Below, one piece after another: positions 12,056 through 12,612 of a stretch of DNA of 12,612 bases (the first letter of the stretch is position 1; each line of letters starts with the position of its first letter). The notes beneath the pieces were generated by a model. That model saw nothing but the letters and a program-made list of their open reading frames with translations. It did not search any database and was not told the origin of the DNA. A program made the translations under genes and the position numbers. Source of the DNA: Candidatus Saccharimonadia bacterium (lineage in GTDB: Bacteria > Patescibacteriota > Saccharimonadia > Saccharimonadales > Saccharimonadaceae). Where the stretch lies: positions 1 through 12,612 of the forward strand of contig JALRBM010000057.1 in NCBI GenBank assembly GCA_023257755.1. The letters run 5' to 3'.

Positions 12056-12612
12056 ATGTTCGTTGACACAGCCAAGGTTTCTATTCATGCGGGTAATGGC
12101 GGTAATGGCGTCGTCAGTTTTCGGCATGAAATTTATGTGGACAAGGGCGGTCCTGACGGGGGGGACGGCGGCAAGGGCGGAGACGTCGTCTTCGAGGCGA
12201 GCGAGAGTGAGAACACGCTGGTTGACTTTCGCTACAAGCCTGAATTAAAGGCCGAAAACGGTCGCCATGGGGCAAAACGTAACCAGCGTGGTAAATCCGG
12301 TGACAACCTTATTGTTAAAGTTCCGGTCGGGACTATTGTACGCCGCGATGGCGTTTTACTTGCGGATCTGAAGGAGAGCGGACAGCAAGCGGTTATTGCT
12401 AGAGGTGGCGATGGCGGCTTTGGAAATGCCCACTTTAAATCATCCGTGCGACAAACGCCTCGCATGGCAGAGCTTGGTGAGAGAGGAGAAGCCTTTGAAG
12501 CCGAGCTGGAACTGAAACTCCTTGCCGATGTTGGTCTGGTCGGTTTTCCTAACGCCGGGAAATCAACGTTCCTTTCCGTAGTTAGCAATGCCCGTCCAGA
12601 GATTGCCGATTA
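12056..12612 (+). CDS. obgE: GTPase Obg/CgtA, N-terminal part (runs off the window)
   Basis: Obg is a ribosome-associated GTPase needed for 50S assembly and growth control. The first 185 residues are present, and the gene is open at the right edge. They start MFVDTAKVSIHAGNGGNG, followed by the glycine-rich Obg fold with VSFRHEIYVDKGGPDGGDG (20-38), KGGDVVF (40-46), GRHGAKRNQRGKSG (69-82), KVPVGTIV (88-95) and RGGDGGFGN (116-124). The GTPase domain then begins with the P-loop GFPNAGKST and FLSVVSNARPEIAD, which leads into switch I. The match to Obg is close along the whole piece. The ATG is fixed by the N-terminal homology and lies 11 bases past the -10. The preceding terminator separates it from the CHAP gene. 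Confidence 0.97.
   Translation, partial: MFVDTAKVSIHAGNGGNGVVSFRHEIYVDKGGPDGGDGGKGGDVVFEASESENTLVDFRYKPELKAENGRHGAKRNQRGKSGDNLIVKVPVGTIVRRDGVLLADLKESGQQAVIARGGDGGFGNAHFKSSVRQTPRMAELGERGEAFEAELELKLLADVGLVGFPNAGKSTFLSVVSNARPEIAD

Noticed and set aside
1..12612. CRISPR arrays, insertion sequences, tRNA or rRNA genes
   Set aside because: I saw no spaced direct-repeat array, no transposase frame or terminal inverted repeats, and no cloverleaf or rRNA-like stretch. Almost all of the sequence is taken up by the genes listed.

Overview
The window most likely comes from a candidate phyla radiation (Patescibacteria) genome, and Saccharibacteria (TM7) fits best. Four things point there: a short alanyl-tRNA synthetase without the editing beta-barrel or C-terminal domain; an FtsA-like actin-fold ATPase followed by a baseplate-J-like membrane protein; very tight gene packing; and several genes whose start codon lies directly behind an extended -10 promoter. 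Base composition is close to 50% GC. UGA acts as a stop codon (the ATGA junctions at 1702, 2301 and 9372), which argues against the recoded Gracilibacteria/Absconditabacteria. The assignment rests on recalled family resemblance; no search was run.

Layout, left to right. (1) 1-531: the tail of an upstream gene and a 146-residue protein of unknown function. (2) 532-3356: an operon of cysteine desulfurase, a YdcF/DUF218 membrane protein and tRNA 2-thiouridylase mnmA, joined by ATGA overlaps. Desulfurase and MnmA form a sulfur route to the wobble uridine of tRNA. (3) 3359-3571: a 54-residue, very acidic protein with its own promoter, a strong ribosome binding site and a terminator. (4) 3570-5551: alaS with its own leaderless promoter and terminator. 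(5) 5611-6010, minus strand: a 111-residue membrane protein of unknown function with a good divergent sigma70-type promoter. (6) 6025-10529: an envelope operon of FtsA-like ATPase, baseplate-J-domain membrane protein, ruvX and mltG, with 2-nt gaps or overlaps throughout. (7) 10530-10799: a 270-base gene-free stretch with a consensus promoter, an inverted repeat over its -10 and a leader that can fold into a multi-branched RNA. (8) 10800-11990: a secreted or membrane-anchored LysM-LysM-CHAP cell-wall hydrolase, ended by a strong terminator. (9) 12056 to the edge: the first 185 residues of the GTPase Obg.

The right half is dominated by cell-envelope genes: an actin-like ATPase that may organise a membrane protein with an outside baseplate-like domain, the MltG transglycosylase that ends glycan strands, and a LysM/CHAP hydrolase. 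The left half is tRNA maturation and charging. The points most worth a second look are the unassigned structured leader of the CHAP gene, the shared start-site geometry of four genes, the reduced AlaRS, the FtsA-like/baseplate-J pair, and the unknown divergent membrane protein.
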